This document shows, piece by piece, positions 1-9,742 of a stretch of DNA of 38,907 bases. Under the pieces are notes generated by a model. The model saw only the letters and a list, made by a program, of their open reading frames with translations. It was not told the DNA's origin and searched no databases. The position numbers were made by a program, and so were the translations under genes. The stretch spans positions 1-38,907 of the forward strand of contig NZ_FRXN01000009.1 in NCBI RefSeq assembly GCF_900148515.1, given 5' to 3'. Numbering within the stretch: position 1 is the first letter of the stretch; each line of letters begins with the position of its first letter. The DNA comes from Algoriphagus zhangzhouensis. GTDB taxonomy: Bacteria > Bacteroidota > Bacteroidia > Cytophagales > Cyclobacteriaceae.

Positions 1-3000
1 GGGAATACAATCACAATCTCCGGGACTCCTTCTGTTTCTGGGACATTCAATTATTCCATTCCAGTTGAAGGTTGTCTCTCTTCCGGTGTAAATGCAACAG
101 GGACTATAGTAGTTAACCCGGTGGCAACAATATCAAACATGACAGGAGGTGCTTGTACAGATGGAAGCTTCTCCTTTGTTCCAACAAATGGCATTGATGG
201 ATCGATTCCAGCTGGTACAACCTATTCTTGGTCTGTACCTACTGTTACAGGAGGAATGACCGGAGGAGTTTCTGGCAGTGGCGCTAGCGATATTTCCGGA
301 ACTCTTTCAAATCCAACCAATTCACCTCAAACAGCTACCTATCTTGTAACCCCCACTTCTGGAACATGTGACGGTCCTCAGTTTACGATAACGATTACCG
401 TAGACCCTATTACAGCAATCACAACTCAACCAGACACGATGGGTGAAGTTGAATGTTTTGGAGATGGATTTTCTGAAATCTCAGTTTCTGCAATAGGAGG
501 AGATCTAACCTACCAATGGTATAGCACCTCTACCCCAATAAATTCAGGTGGAACAGCTGTATCTGGAGCGACTTCGGCAAATTTCACTCCACCTTCAACC
601 ACATTAGGATCTAATTATTATTACGTTGTTGTAACGGGTAATTGTGGGATTGAATCTTCTGATGTATCTGGAGAATACATAGTTACACCACCTGTTACAA
701 CAGTAACAAATCACCCATCTACTTCAGACCAGACTGTATGTAATGGTGGAACATTTAGTCCACTTTCAGTAACGGCAATCGGAGAGGGAACCGTTAGTTA
801 TCAATGGTATAGCAATACCTCTAATTCAAATTCTGGCGGAACTTTAATTACCGGAGCAACTTCAGATACTTATACACCTCCAACCTCAACAAATGGAACA
901 ACTTATTATTATGTAGTTGCAAATAGTGACTGCGGCACAGTTCCAACCAATGTTTCAGGAGCATTTACCGTAACCCCTTTAACAGAAATAACTCTTGAAG
1001 AACTTGATGCTCAAGCGATATGTGATGGTGACACGTTTGATCCAATATCTATAACAGCAACTGGAACAGGAACAATTACCTATCAATGGTATAGTAATGC
1101 CACTAATTCAAATAGTGGTGGAACTTTAATTACTGGTGCTACTGCAGACACATACAATCCTCCAGCTACAGCAGCTGGCACTACAACCTTTTATTATGTA
1201 ACTGTTTCAAGTGATTGTGGTCCAAATGTCACTTCCTCTGTTTCTGGAGCATTCACTGTAAACCCTTTACCTGTACCTACATTTGTGACAGAGCCGACAT
1301 CAGATATTTGTGTTGGTACCTCTGTAACTTATACCACCCAATCGGGATCAGGTGAACATGATTATTTATGGACCATCCCAGGTGTATCGGGTACAGATTA
1401 CACCATTACATCTGGAGGAATTGGAAGCTCTGACCCAACGGTCACAGTGACTTGGTTAACAGATGGATCTAAAGATGTTTCCGTCTCATATACCAATGCA
1501 AATAATTGTATTGCAACAACAACTGCCGATAATTCTCTAATTGTTAACCCCCTTCCAGTTCCGACTTTTGAAGTAGAACCTACGGCCCCTGTTTGTGTTG
1601 GCTCTTCAGTAACCTATACAACTCAATCAGGGTCTGGAGAATCAAATTATCTATGGACTATTCCTGGAACTTCTGGGGTTGATTATACTATAACCTCAGG
1701 AGGAAATGGAACTTCAGATCCTACCGTTACACTGACCTGGTTAACAGATGGATCCAAAGATGTTTCCGTCTCATATACCAATGCAAACAATTGTATTGCA
1801 ACAACTACGGCTAACAATACACTCTTTGTTAACCCTCTGCCAGTTCCAACATTCACCACATCTCCTGGAGCCAACGTTTGCGAACAAAGTGACGTAACCT
1901 ATACTACTCAATCTGGAAAATCAGATTACATCTGGAATATTCCCGGCACAGAAGGAACAGATTATACAATAACTTCAGGAGGAACAAGTTCTGATGAAAC
2001 TGTGATTCTACAATGGTTAACCACTGGATCTCAAACTGTAGAAGTAAGTTATACTGAACCAAGCACTGGGTGTATTGCCACATCGGCGGCCAGCTCTACA
2101 ACAGACGTTGAGCCATTTGCAACAGTGGGAGCAACCTCAGTTGCATTTCCAAGTGTTTGTAGCAATAATCCAACGTTAACTCCTTTCACTCAGCCAACTA
2201 CAGGTGTCACTGGGATTGGAACTCCTACGGGCCTACCTGCAGGAGTGACTGCAACTTTCAATTCCTCTACAGGCAATATCGAATTTTCTGGAAATGTAAG
2301 TGGTGCAGCGACAGGGTTATATACCTATAGTATTCCATTGACAGGCAATTGTATAAATGGGCTGGAAGCGACAGGGACTATTGATGTCACTCCAGACTAC
2401 GAAATCACTGCAATTTCATCTGTTTCTGCAACCTCCATAGGAGGTTCTGCGACTGTGACTTTTTATGGAGATCCAGCTGAAATGCTGAATGGAACCTATG
2501 AACTATATTATCAAATAAAGCAAGGCGGAGGTTCATTTTCATCCCCAATAGCTGTTACGGCAACTGTAAATAATGGAAAAGGGACATTCTCTACTACCGC
2601 AATAAATAGTAATGTTGATACATATACCGTTCAGTTATTAAGTATTAAAAAATCCACTGATGTTTGTAACATTATTTTAACAAGCCTTCCAACTACCTAT
2701 TTTGGTGTATGCTCAGCAGTATTTACTTCAGGAACCAATACATTCTATGTTCCCGCAAATGTTTATAGCATCACTATTGAAGTTTATGGAGGAGGTGGCG
2801 GAGGTGATAATGGCGGTGCTGGAGGAGGTGCTTACTCTATTCGTACAAATGTTCCTGTTACTCCAGGAGAACCTTTAGCTGTTATAACGGGAGCCGGTGG
2901 AGCAAGAAATGGAAATAATAATGGCGGAGTTTCCTATGTAACGAGAGATTCAAATATTGCCGACCAACTAGCAAACAGTTTAGTTTATGCAAATGGTGGT

Positions 3001-4788
3001 AATAGCGGATCTAATTCAAATGCTAATAAAGGAGTTGGAGGTACATTTGACACTCGGTATTCTGGCTATAACGGCTCCACCGTAACTGGAAATCCTGGAG
3101 GAGCCGGAGGAGGTCCTCTTGGGGGTGCTGGTGGTGCAAATGGAGGAGATGGATATTCTCCCGGCGGTGGTGGCGGAAAGGCCAGTGGACAGGGTGGTGA
3201 TGGAGGATCTGGACTAGTTGTAATTTCATATTCTTGTCCAGATGCAGATAATACTGATTGCGTCACTGTAATTGATGATGGGTCAAAATCTGGATACACC
3301 GTATTGGAATATACCTGTGATGATACATGGACAGCTCCAGAGGGATTATCTGAATTCACTGTATATGTTGGAAGTGGAGGAGGAGGAGGAGGAAGCGGTG
3401 AAGGATCTGGTGGTGGTGGTTCAGGAGCTTTGATAGTTCAGACGTTTACTACTACCAACCCATATGGTCTACCTGCAGGAACGGATTTTGGAATAATAGT
3501 TGGAGCGGGAGGACCAGGTGCAGGTGTTGGTGAAAGACCGGGCACTAATGGTGAAGCCTCAGAATTTACAGGAGAAATTGATGGCAATTCAATTGATATT
3601 TTAGTAGCAGGTGGAGGCGGTGGAGGTTCTCAATTGGTAAATGCAGGCGGCCATGGCTCTTCTGGAGGAGGTGGAGGTGCAACCCCAGCTCCAAATAAAT
3701 CCTTCGGAGCCGGCGGTAATGCTATTCCACTAACTTATACAGGTACTCCTGATGCAGTATACAATGGAAATCCTGGAGGAAATGGAGATTACAATGATCC
3801 CCAAAATGCTATTGCAGGTGGAGGCGGGGGTGGTTTGGTACCATGGAAGTTACCTCCAGCCAATGATGGTCAAAATGGAAAAGCAGCAGGGGCTGGTCAA
3901 GGAGAAGGTGGTAGAGGAGGTGACGCAATCAATCTTGCTCTTGGAGACTCACTTCGTTATTTTGGAGCCGGAGGAGGCGGTATCGGTGAATATTTTAATG
4001 GAACAGAAAAAATTGGTGAGGGAGGCAGTTCTTTGTTAGATGGAACCAAATTGGGGGGAGATGGAAATTTAGACATTTTAAATACAAGCGGAATCGGTTA
4101 TTCTGGTGTAAATAAAACTGGTTCCGGAGGTGGGGCCGGATACAACGGTGGTGGAAAAGGAGGAGATGGAGTTATTTACATTGTCTTTACAAACTTCTCC
4201 ATCCTTGAAGTCGAATACCTCTACTTTGAAGCTTCTTATCTGGAATCTGATCGATCTGGTAAATTGAAATGGGCGACATCTCAAGAGTGGGAAAACTCTC
4301 ATTTTGAAATTGAGCGCTCCATAAATAATGTAAAGAACTGGGAGAAAATTGGTGAAGTTGAAGGTGCCGGATATTCAAGTGAAGCAATAGAATATGAATT
4401 CATTGATAAAAATCTACCTGTCAATGGGGGAATGATCTATTACCGCTTGAAACAAGTAGATTTTGAAGGAGACTTCACTTACAGTGTAACTCGTTCCATT
4501 CAAGCGAATCCGAAAAATGGATCAGGATACTGGGTCGCTTATCCAAATCCAAGCGGAAGAACAGAATATGTGAACCTAAGCCTTCTGAACCCATCAGTTT
4601 ATCAAGATGAACCAATCATTGTAAGAATATCCGACTTTAAAGGAGTTTCTGAAAGCTATACAGTTCATAGCCCAGAAGATGTAAGCAATACAGTAAATTA
4701 TCACTTGAGAAATTCAGATCACGGACTGTTCATCATCCAGCTACTCTGGGGTAAACATGAACAGCAAATCAAGATTATTAGAAAATAA
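1..4788 (+). CDS. Giant T9SS-secreted surface protein with Ig-like and glycine-rich domains (5' partial)
   Basis: The reading frame is open from base 1, so the gene starts outside the window; a GTG at 121 is not a credible start because the same frame reads cleanly through it. About 1595 codons are visible. Order: three Ig-like repeats with a 'YQWYS' core followed by 'YYYVV..S.CG' (about 480-1260); three PKD-like repeats opening with 'PLPVPTF' and containing 'DYTITSGG' (about 1270-2110); a putative Ig domain around 2150-2400; two glycine-rich domains (about 2790-3225 and 3360-4180); an FN3-like segment with 'KLKWATSQEWENSHFEIERS' (about 4200-4500); and a C-terminal T9SS type A-like sorting domain from 'YPNPSG' (about 4540) to the final 'IIRK'. 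The family is exported through the outer membrane and usually attached to the surface, so an adhesin or matrix role is likely but inferred. No enzymatic domain is visible. It converges on the next gene across a shared terminator. Confidence 0.85.
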   Translation, partial: GNTITISGTPSVSGTFNYSIPVEGCLSSGVNATGTIVVNPVATISNMTGGACTDGSFSFVPTNGIDGSIPAGTTYSWSVPTVTGGMTGGVSGSGASDISGTLSNPTNSPQTATYLVTPTSGTCDGPQFTITITVDPITAITTQPDTMGEVECFGDGFSEISVSAIGGDLTYQWYSTSTPINSGGTAVSGATSANFTPPSTTLGSNYYYVVVTGNCGIESSDVSGEYIVTPPVTTVTNHPSTSDQTVCNGGTFSPLSVTAIGEGTVSYQWYSNTSNSNSGGTLITGATSDTYTPPTSTNGTTYYYVVANSDCGTVPTNVSGAFTVTPLTEITLEELDAQAICDGDTFDPISITATGTGTITYQWYSNATNSNSGGTLITGATADTYNPPATAAGTTTFYYVTVSSDCGPNVTSSVSGAFTVNPLPVPTFVTEPTSDICVGTSVTYTTQSGSGEHDYLWTIPGVSGTDYTITSGGIGSSDPTVTVTWLTDGSKDVSVSYTNANNCIATTTADNSLIVNPLPVPTFEVEPTAPVCVGSSVTYTTQSGSGESNYLWTIPGTSGVDYTITSGGNGTSDPTVTLTWLTDGSKDVSVSYTNANNCIATTTANNTLFVNPLPVPTFTTSPGANVCEQSDVTYTTQSGKSDYIWNIPGTEGTDYTITSGGTSSDETVILQWLTTGSQTVEVSYTEPSTGCIATSAASSTTDVEPFATVGATSVAFPSVCSNNPTLTPFTQPTTGVTGIGTPTGLPAGVTATFNSSTGNIEFSGNVSGAATGLYTYSIPLTGNCINGLEATGTIDVTPDYEITAISSVSATSIGGSATVTFYGDPAEMLNGTYELYYQIKQGGGSFSSPIAVTATVNNGKGTFSTTAINSNVDTYTVQLLSIKKSTDVCNIILTSLPTTYFGVCSAVFTSGTNTFYVPANVYSITIEVYGGGGGGDNGGAGGGAYSIRTNVPVTPGEPLAVITGAGGARNGNNNGGVSYVTRDSNIADQLANSLVYANGGNSGSNSNANKGVGGTFDTRYSGYNGSTVTGNPGGAGGGPLGGAGGANGGDGYSPGGGGGKASGQGGDGGSGLVVISYSCPDADNTDCVTVIDDGSKSGYTVLEYTCDDTWTAPEGLSEFTVYVGSGGGGGGSGEGSGGGGSGALIVQTFTTTNPYGLPAGTDFGIIVGAGGPGAGVGERPGTNGEASEFTGEIDGNSIDILVAGGGGGGSQLVNAGGHGSSGGGGGATPAPNKSFGAGGNAIPLTYTGTPDAVYNGNPGGNGDYNDPQNAIAGGGGGGLVPWKLPPANDGQNGKAAGAGQGEGGRGGDAINLALGDSLRYFGAGGGGIGEYFNGTEKIGEGGSSLLDGTKLGGDGNLDILNTSGIGYSGVNKTGSGGGAGYNGGGKGGDGVIYIVFTNFSILEVEYLYFEASYLESDRSGKLKWATSQEWENSHFEIERSINNVKNWEKIGEVEGAGYSSEAIEYEFIDKNLPVNGGMIYYRLKQVDFEGDFTYSVTRSIQANPKNGSGYWVAYPNPSGRTEYVNLSLLNPSVYQDEPIIVRISDFKGVSESYTVHSPEDVSNTVNYHLRNSDHGLFIIQLLWGKHEQQIKIIRK
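1453..1808 (+). repeat. Intragenic direct repeat of PKD-like module
   Basis: A 71-base segment at 1453-1523 recurs at 1738-1808 with only three differences, all synonymous or nearly so (for example GGATCT/GGATCC, AAT/AAC). It encodes the end of two neighbouring PKD-like modules ('WLTDGSKDVSVSYTNANNC'). The surrounding modules are clearly more diverged at DNA level, so this part looks recently duplicated or homogenised by recombination. Confidence 0.85.
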
Positions 4789-4789
4789 A

Positions 4790-4817
4790 AAAAGAGGAAG
4801 ATTAATCTTCCTCTTTT
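4790..4817. terminator. Bidirectional terminator between convergent genes
   Basis: A perfect 28-base palindrome (AAAAGAGGAAGAT and its complement, centred at 4803/4804) lies between the stop at 4786-4788 and the reverse-strand stop at 4802-4804. It is followed by T-rich sequence on the plus strand and by a T-run (complement of 4784-4794) on the minus strand. It can therefore end transcription in both directions. It overlaps the last codons of the minus-strand gene. Confidence 0.85.
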
Positions 4818-7800
4818 CTTTTAGGCATTTGTGGTTGCCCTAACCCAATACTCCCTTTCAATCCACTCAAGGTAGCCTTCCACCAAGTATTAAAAATAAA
4901 TTTAGATTGGTTTCTCTTTACATATATATCTGAACCTACCGCATTCCCAAATAGCTTCCTAGGATTATTGTTCTTGATTAGAGTATTCGCTAAAAATGAT
5001 TCTATAGCCAATTTTCCACGTCCTTTTACCATTGTGAGGGAGTCTACCAGATCAACTTTCAATCCCTCATATAAGAATAACATCTTCCCTCGCACCTCCT
5101 CATTATCCATTCTAAAACTCCAATCACCCGAATTTACTCTCCCCGACTTTGCTTTGACGAATGCCCCTTTGCTCAAAATATCGTTTACACTTGTCAAATC
5201 CATCGGACCCATTTGAACAGTCACATCCATTGGGCTTTGAGGTTCAAAGAGCAAATGAGCCTGCAGGTCAACTTCACCTTCTCCCATGACCCATGCTACA
5301 GCTTGAACATTCATAGAATCTACAGGATGAGGCTCCCCTTCCAAACTAGTGACAAATGGGGACAATGAAACATTTAAATTTTCGAATGCCACTCCACCAG
5401 GCATTTGAGAACCAGGAGTAAATTCCTGGTACCTAATTCTCCCATTTGACACCCTAATAGAATCCAACCAAATTCTCAAATTGGCATTTTCCATAAAATA
5501 TTGAGGCATTGGCTTGAAAACATTCTCCAATTCAGGCAATCTCTTATCTCTGAATACATCCATATGCATCTTATCGATCAAAAGTCTGTCTGCTTTGTAT
5601 AATTTATTTTCAAAAAACTCTTTAAAATCAATTCCAACAAGATCCAATTGGCTTATATCCAGATCAATTGCATCAGTCTGAAATCCTTTTTCCCTTAAAT
5701 AGGAATACCTTCCTTTGGAAGGACTAAAATTCAAGCCCTTTACCTGAAGATTTTTTCCAGAAAAAGTCAGGTTTTTAATTGTAAGTAATTCCAAACTGTC
5801 CTTGGTATAAAATTCATAATCCGACAAAGAAAAGTCTAATCCTTTGTCAATAAGGACCTTTGGATTAAACTCGTTGGATTCTTCGAGGACATCAAAATTT
5901 AAATCTCCTACTGAAAAATTTATTGACGGGAAATGCATCCCCTTTAAAGGAATTTTCTCTTTTGTGTAAAGCCCAACGTCCCCTTCCAATACGGCGATAT
6001 TTTGAATTAAAAGAGAGGAAATAAATGGGTCTTGCAATTCCTCTTTTTCCATCGAAACTTTACTTTCAGATTTTCTGGCACTATCTAAATATAGTTTTAA
6101 TGCAGGTTTGTAAATCCTTAGATCCTGTAGATCAAAAACACCTGATTTTTGTATTTCTTCAAGGGAATTGTTTTTGATTCCAATCTCCTCGATCGAACCT
6201 TCCACTACTAGGCCCATTGAATTTTTCAAATCTTCCAAGGGCTTGATTTCAATCCCAGAAATAACAGTTTCATCTTTAGAATTATCAAAAGTTAGGTTGG
6301 ACAACTGGATAGAATGCAGACTATCAGGCAAGGCAAAAGAAAAGTCATTAATATCTATTGCTACTTGGTTAAATAAACTGGAGAGGTTCACATTTGAATC
6401 CGAACTTTCGTCCATAAAAAAATCTTTTACTGAAATATCAAATGAGGTCTGAATGGATTGCACCCCCTTTTCTCCCAGAATGTAATTGAGCTGAAAGCCA
6501 GAATTCAAGGCATTAATCTCATTTACTTTTATAAAATTCAAGGTCTTAGGCCGAACTTGCCTAGAACGACCCCTCCTATTGTTTTGAATCTCGGGGTTAA
6601 TATTTAACAGAATATCACTTCCATCTACCATTAACTTATCTAAATCGAGTTGGTTGTCAAAAAGAAAATCCTCTAAGTCAATCCCCTCAATCCTTACCTT
6701 AGGCAATACCAAATCGATGGAAAGTTTACTATTTAAGCTTTCCCCGGGTTTTACCTTCAAAGTGTCGATGACCAATGTTTTTTCTTTTGTGTTAAACACC
6801 AGATCATTTGTTGTTACATCATAATCCCCCTTTGCAAGGGAAAAAGAATAATCTGCCAAATTCAGAATAATCTCTTCAGAGAAGAAAGTCCTTTGGGTGG
6901 TAGAATCTATTTCACCGTTTATTGAGAATCCTTTCAAGGTCAATCCCAAATCTTCTTCAGAAAAACTAATCTCCCTCCTACCGGAATAATCTGTATAGTT
7001 GAATTTGCCATTATCAAACTTAACAGAGTCGATCACAACTGTATAAAAGTAAGAACTTAGAATATCCTTTATCCCTTCTGAAGATTCCAGCTGAGGTCCC
7101 ATTGGATCGATTTTTTTCTGCCTGTATCTTGTAAAAGTAAACTCAGGCTTGGGCACCAAAATCCTATCTATAAACAGTTTTCCTTCCAATAAGGCCTCCT
7201 TTATATCAATTCCCTCCATCCTGAAACTTGGAATCTGAAAATCAACTGCGACTGTTTTATTATAAGTGTCTAACGCATTTTGGATATTCTCCTCATCAGG
7301 CCTCAATGAGAAATTTTCGATTGCAACAACGGATTTTTTTGAGTCAACAACGATATTATCAGCACTAAAAACATGGAGGTTATCCCTTAGTTTCAGCTTG
7401 TATTTTTCCAAACTGAGGACCATCTCATCTGCCAATAAAATATCTTGGATTCTCATACTTGTATCTGGGGAGAATCTGACATTCTCAAGCAAGAGCCCGA
7501 AACTTTCAAAACCGATATCATTCGACCTAACTCCCGCTTCATTCTTGAATTGGACCTTGCCATTTTTCAAATCCAATTCCTCAATATTGACTTCATTCAA
7601 ATATCCCAACAAAATGGAATTCCTCTCAGGAGTATTGTTTTCCTCAGAATTAGACTTAGACAATTCAACAATCTCTACTTGAGGAGAATTTATTCCAATT
7701 CTTTCGACATCTAGAATTCCTTGATTATAAAGCTTCTTCAGGTTAGCCTCCGTCAATTCGAGTTCATTCAATTTTACATTGATTAATTGATTAGGGACCT

Positions 7801-9151
7801 CTTTGATACTTGATGTATCCCTTGGCGTAATTTGAAATCCCTGAACCTTAATCTCATCCAAGAAAGAGGAAGCAAGAACTTTCTCACCTTTAATAATATG
7901 TGCTTCATCAGAAAGATATAAGGTCAAACCTCCAAGATTCATGGAGGCATCTTGCCCATAAAAGAACTGATTCTTCTTTCTTTCTTCATCTCCTCCTAAA
8001 TAGAATTCAATCATTTTGAATTCAACATCATCGATTTCAATTCTATTTTTCAATGAATCTCTAAAGTCTGAAGTAAGAAAATGGCCTTGATTTACAGACA
8101 ATTCTTGAACATGAAATGACTTCAAAAGCCCTTCTATCAGCTCATTTAAGTCTCCTGAATTCTCCTTTGAATTTTGTGATTGATGTGACTTGAGGACTTG
8201 AAGCTTTGGCCTTAAGAGAATAATCTCATCAACTTCCAATTCAGATTCCATAAAAGCGCGGTCCAAATCTACATTGCCAACCCTCAGCTGCTCAACATCT
8301 ACGTCATAATAGGTCGGACTAACCTTAGTTTGATCAGATTCTAATTTGAATTTTTCTATGGAAATCCTCTTTTCCAAAGAACTTACCATTACCTCATCCG
8401 CAAAAAGTGTGTGAACCAGATCAGGCAACTCAAACCTGACCGATTCCAAATCAAACTCAAAGCCTTTGGCATTGAAAGGAGTCTTCCAGTTTTGAGAGCT
8501 GGTCCAGTCAACTCCTTGAATTACAAGTCTTGTGTTTTTAGCATTGATAGAATTCTGACTCAAGAAATTAAGAAATAACAAATCAGCGTGAACAATTTCA
8601 ATCTTATCAATATAAACTCCACCGATAGGGATCTTTTCCAGACTTTTCTTAATCTCATCCTCAAGCCTTTTCACAGGGGAAACTTTGAGTGAGTCATATT
8701 TTTGATTGGTATCTCTTTTGGTACTATCCTTTAAACTTCCCGCAGGTAGTTCCAAGCCAATATCCGGATTATCCAATCGAATATCTCCGATGGTAAAAAC
8801 ATGATCTGACCAATCGTACCAAAGGTTTTTAAGGGAAAGTTCGTCCAGAGTGAAATCAAATAATACCTGATCTGAATTGGTACTATCGGTGTGTGTTGGC
8901 CTCATGACAATACCATTCAAGAATACACCTCTTCTAATCAATGAAAAATTAAGACGATTGAAATCAATTTGGTATACTCCGCCAGTAGCCTCATTTAATT
9001 TGGTCCTTGTCCAATTGACTAAAAATAAATTGGAGCCGAAATAGACTAAAAATTCCAAGAAAACTAACCCAAGAAATAAAACCATCAAAACCTTAACTAC
9101 ATTTCTTCGAAGGGGGTGGTTTGAGATTTTATCCCGAATGCGCTTGATCAT
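4802..9151 (-). CDS. AsmA-like / repeating beta-groove envelope protein with six internal repeats
   Basis: 1449 residues. One N-terminal membrane segment (about residues 19-40) is followed by a long, non-globular, beta-strand-rich periplasmic part typical of AsmA/DUF748-like proteins, which are thought to bridge the envelope and move phospholipids. A diagnostic pattern, 'hydrophobic strand - GIDL..FLF...L..D.L.V..P.L.L', recurs starting near residues 281, 456, 635, 811, 980 and 1161, that is every 170-181 residues, and each copy is preceded by a similar 'L...I..L....P' segment. The C-terminus (about 1290-1440, with 'FNTWWKATLSGLKGSIGLG') resembles the end of AsmA-family proteins. Start is ATG at 9151, immediately before 'MIKRIRDK', a normal cytosolic positive anchor. 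It stands alone with terminators on both sides. The AsmA-like assignment rests on architecture and is moderately sure; lipid transport is inferred. Confidence 0.7.
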   Translation of the reverse strand: MIKRIRDKISNHPLRRNVVKVLMVLFLGLVFLEFLVYFGSNLFLVNWTRTKLNEATGGVYQIDFNRLNFSLIRRGVFLNGIVMRPTHTDSTNSDQVLFDFTLDELSLKNLWYDWSDHVFTIGDIRLDNPDIGLELPAGSLKDSTKRDTNQKYDSLKVSPVKRLEDEIKKSLEKIPIGGVYIDKIEIVHADLLFLNFLSQNSINAKNTRLVIQGVDWTSSQNWKTPFNAKGFEFDLESVRFELPDLVHTLFADEVMVSSLEKRISIEKFKLESDQTKVSPTYYDVDVEQLRVGNVDLDRAFMESELEVDEIILLRPKLQVLKSHQSQNSKENSGDLNELIEGLLKSFHVQELSVNQGHFLTSDFRDSLKNRIEIDDVEFKMIEFYLGGDEERKKNQFFYGQDASMNLGGLTLYLSDEAHIIKGEKVLASSFLDEIKVQGFQITPRDTSSIKEVPNQLINVKLNELELTEANLKKLYNQGILDVERIGINSPQVEIVELSKSNSEENNTPERNSILLGYLNEVNIEELDLKNGKVQFKNEAGVRSNDIGFESFGLLLENVRFSPDTSMRIQDILLADEMVLSLEKYKLKLRDNLHVFSADNIVVDSKKSVVAIENFSLRPDEENIQNALDTYNKTVAVDFQIPSFRMEGIDIKEALLEGKLFIDRILVPKPEFTFTRYRQKKIDPMGPQLESSEGIKDILSSYFYTVVIDSVKFDNGKFNYTDYSGRREISFSEEDLGLTLKGFSINGEIDSTTQRTFFSEEIILNLADYSFSLAKGDYDVTTNDLVFNTKEKTLVIDTLKVKPGESLNSKLSIDLVLPKVRIEGIDLEDFLFDNQLDLDKLMVDGSDILLNINPEIQNNRRGRSRQVRPKTLNFIKVNEINALNSGFQLNYILGEKGVQSIQTSFDISVKDFFMDESSDSNVNLSSLFNQVAIDINDFSFALPDSLHSIQLSNLTFDNSKDETVISGIEIKPLEDLKNSMGLVVEGSIEEIGIKNNSLEEIQKSGVFDLQDLRIYKPALKLYLDSARKSESKVSMEKEELQDPFISSLLIQNIAVLEGDVGLYTKEKIPLKGMHFPSINFSVGDLNFDVLEESNEFNPKVLIDKGLDFSLSDYEFYTKDSLELLTIKNLTFSGKNLQVKGLNFSPSKGRYSYLREKGFQTDAIDLDISQLDLVGIDFKEFFENKLYKADRLLIDKMHMDVFRDKRLPELENVFKPMPQYFMENANLRIWLDSIRVSNGRIRYQEFTPGSQMPGGVAFENLNVSLSPFVTSLEGEPHPVDSMNVQAVAWVMGEGEVDLQAHLLFEPQSPMDVTVQMGPMDLTSVNDILSKGAFVKAKSGRVNSGDWSFRMDNEEVRGKMLFLYEGLKVDLVDSLTMVKGRGKLAIESFLANTLIKNNNPRKLFGNAVGSDIYVKRNQSKFIFNTWWKATLSGLKGSIGLGQPQMPKRKEED

Positions 9152-9189
9152 AGACAGAATTTAGTCTAAAATACTCATTAACTATATAA

Positions 9190-9223
9190 AAAATAAAAAA
9201 AGCAGCCTTTTGAGGCTGCTTTT
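9190..9223 (-). terminator. Intrinsic terminator of tRNA-like gene 1
   Basis: Read on the minus strand: a 10-bp stem (complement of 9214-9223 with 9198-9207), six-base loop, then a long T-run (complement of 9190-9200). It begins one base after the tRNA-like 3' end, so processing and termination sites nearly touch. Confidence 0.85.
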
Positions 9224-9224
9224 G

Positions 9225-9349
9225 CTGTAGGAGAAGGATTCGAACCTCCACGGAGTAGTTAGGCAATAGTCCGGTTTGTTCCAAGCTTTATTCCAAGATC
9301 TCCACCCCCGAGACAGGAGGGCTTGTCTGCCAATTTCAACACCCTACAG
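9225..9349 (-). tRNA. tRNA-like gene 1: class II scaffold, GUC anticodon loop, 55-nt variable region
   Basis: On the minus strand the sequence folds as a tRNA. Acceptor TGTAGGG pairs with TCCTACA; an extra C-1 could pair with G73 to give 8 bp. U8 and a 3-bp D-stem follow, with D-loop AAATTGGCAGA as in tRNA-Leu. The anticodon stem is CCCTC/GGGGG with loop CTGTCTC (anticodon GUC at 9312-9314). The T-arm is GGAGG-TTCGAAT-CCTTC. The variable region (9250-9304) is 55 nt, against roughly 13-23 nt in ordinary class II tRNAs, and is closed by GGAG/CTCC. CCA is not encoded. GUC, C38 and G73 are known AspRS identity elements, but the D-arm is Leu-like and position 37 is U, where a purine is nearly universal. 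It could be an unusual translating tRNA, a charged non-translating RNA, or a tRNA mimic. The tRNA fold is secure; the function is unknown. Confidence 0.75.
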
Positions 9350-9403
9350 TGTTATATCTAATTCTGACCCCTTTTGAATCAGGAAAACTCTAAAGAAAAG
9401 CGA

Positions 9404-9411
9404 CAAATTAA
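9404..9411 (-). promoter_or_regulatory. Probable -7 element for tRNA-like gene 1
   Basis: Minus-strand TTAATTTG matches the Bacteroidota -7 consensus TAnnTTTG at all but one position. Its downstream end lies 55 bases from the acceptor start, exactly the distance seen for the matching element of tRNA-like gene 2. No good -33 TTG is visible. Confidence 0.45.
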
Positions 9412-9742
9412 CTTACATGTAAAAGTGAAACATGTCTCCAATGCTTAATTCGCCGCCTCAATTATATCTTAGTCATTTACTAAGGTTTAATAGGTTTGAG
9501 CCTTTCAATGCTCTGTCAGACTTGAAATGTATCAAATTCGACGCCTCAAAATTAGACAAATGCGACATTTATTAAAATTATGACAACATGTTATTTATTT
9601 TTTTATTGTATTTTTAAAATACATGCCAATCCATTTAATAAATGGAAATTGAAGCTACTTTAAAATGATTTCATTTATGGATTTTGCAATGGGTAAAATC
9701 AAAAATTTGGCATTTTGCGAATAAAGCAAGATTAATTTTTGG
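9412..9742. other. AT-rich spacer between the two tRNA-like genes
   Basis: No convincing ORF or further RNA gene is seen. It holds two ACATGT sites (9415-9420, 9430-9435), an imperfect direct repeat with core AATTCG(C/A)CGCCTCAA at 9447 and 9535, and a small hairpin CCATTTAATAAATGG (9631-9645). None can be given a function. Confidence 0.5.

Noticed and set aside
121..123. GTG as start of the giant surface protein
   Set aside because: The same frame is open to base 1 and the sequence before it continues the repeat style ('GTFNYSIPV..G'), so the start is outside the window.
1270..2110. CRISPR-like regular repeats
   Set aside because: The periodicity is that of protein modules in one reading frame, and repeat units are long and degenerate.
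3066..3359. Proline-rich minus-strand ORF
   Set aside because: Complement of glycine-rich repeats; an artefact of GGN codons on the true coding strand.
7266..7682. 138-residue plus-strand ORF inside the AsmA-like gene
   Set aside because: Opposite-strand shadow of a well-supported long gene; no recognisable domain or start signal.
9447..9554. Direct repeat with core CGCCTCAA as a regulatory pair for the tRNA-like genes
   Set aside because: Only one pair, imperfect, not equivalently placed relative to the two genes.
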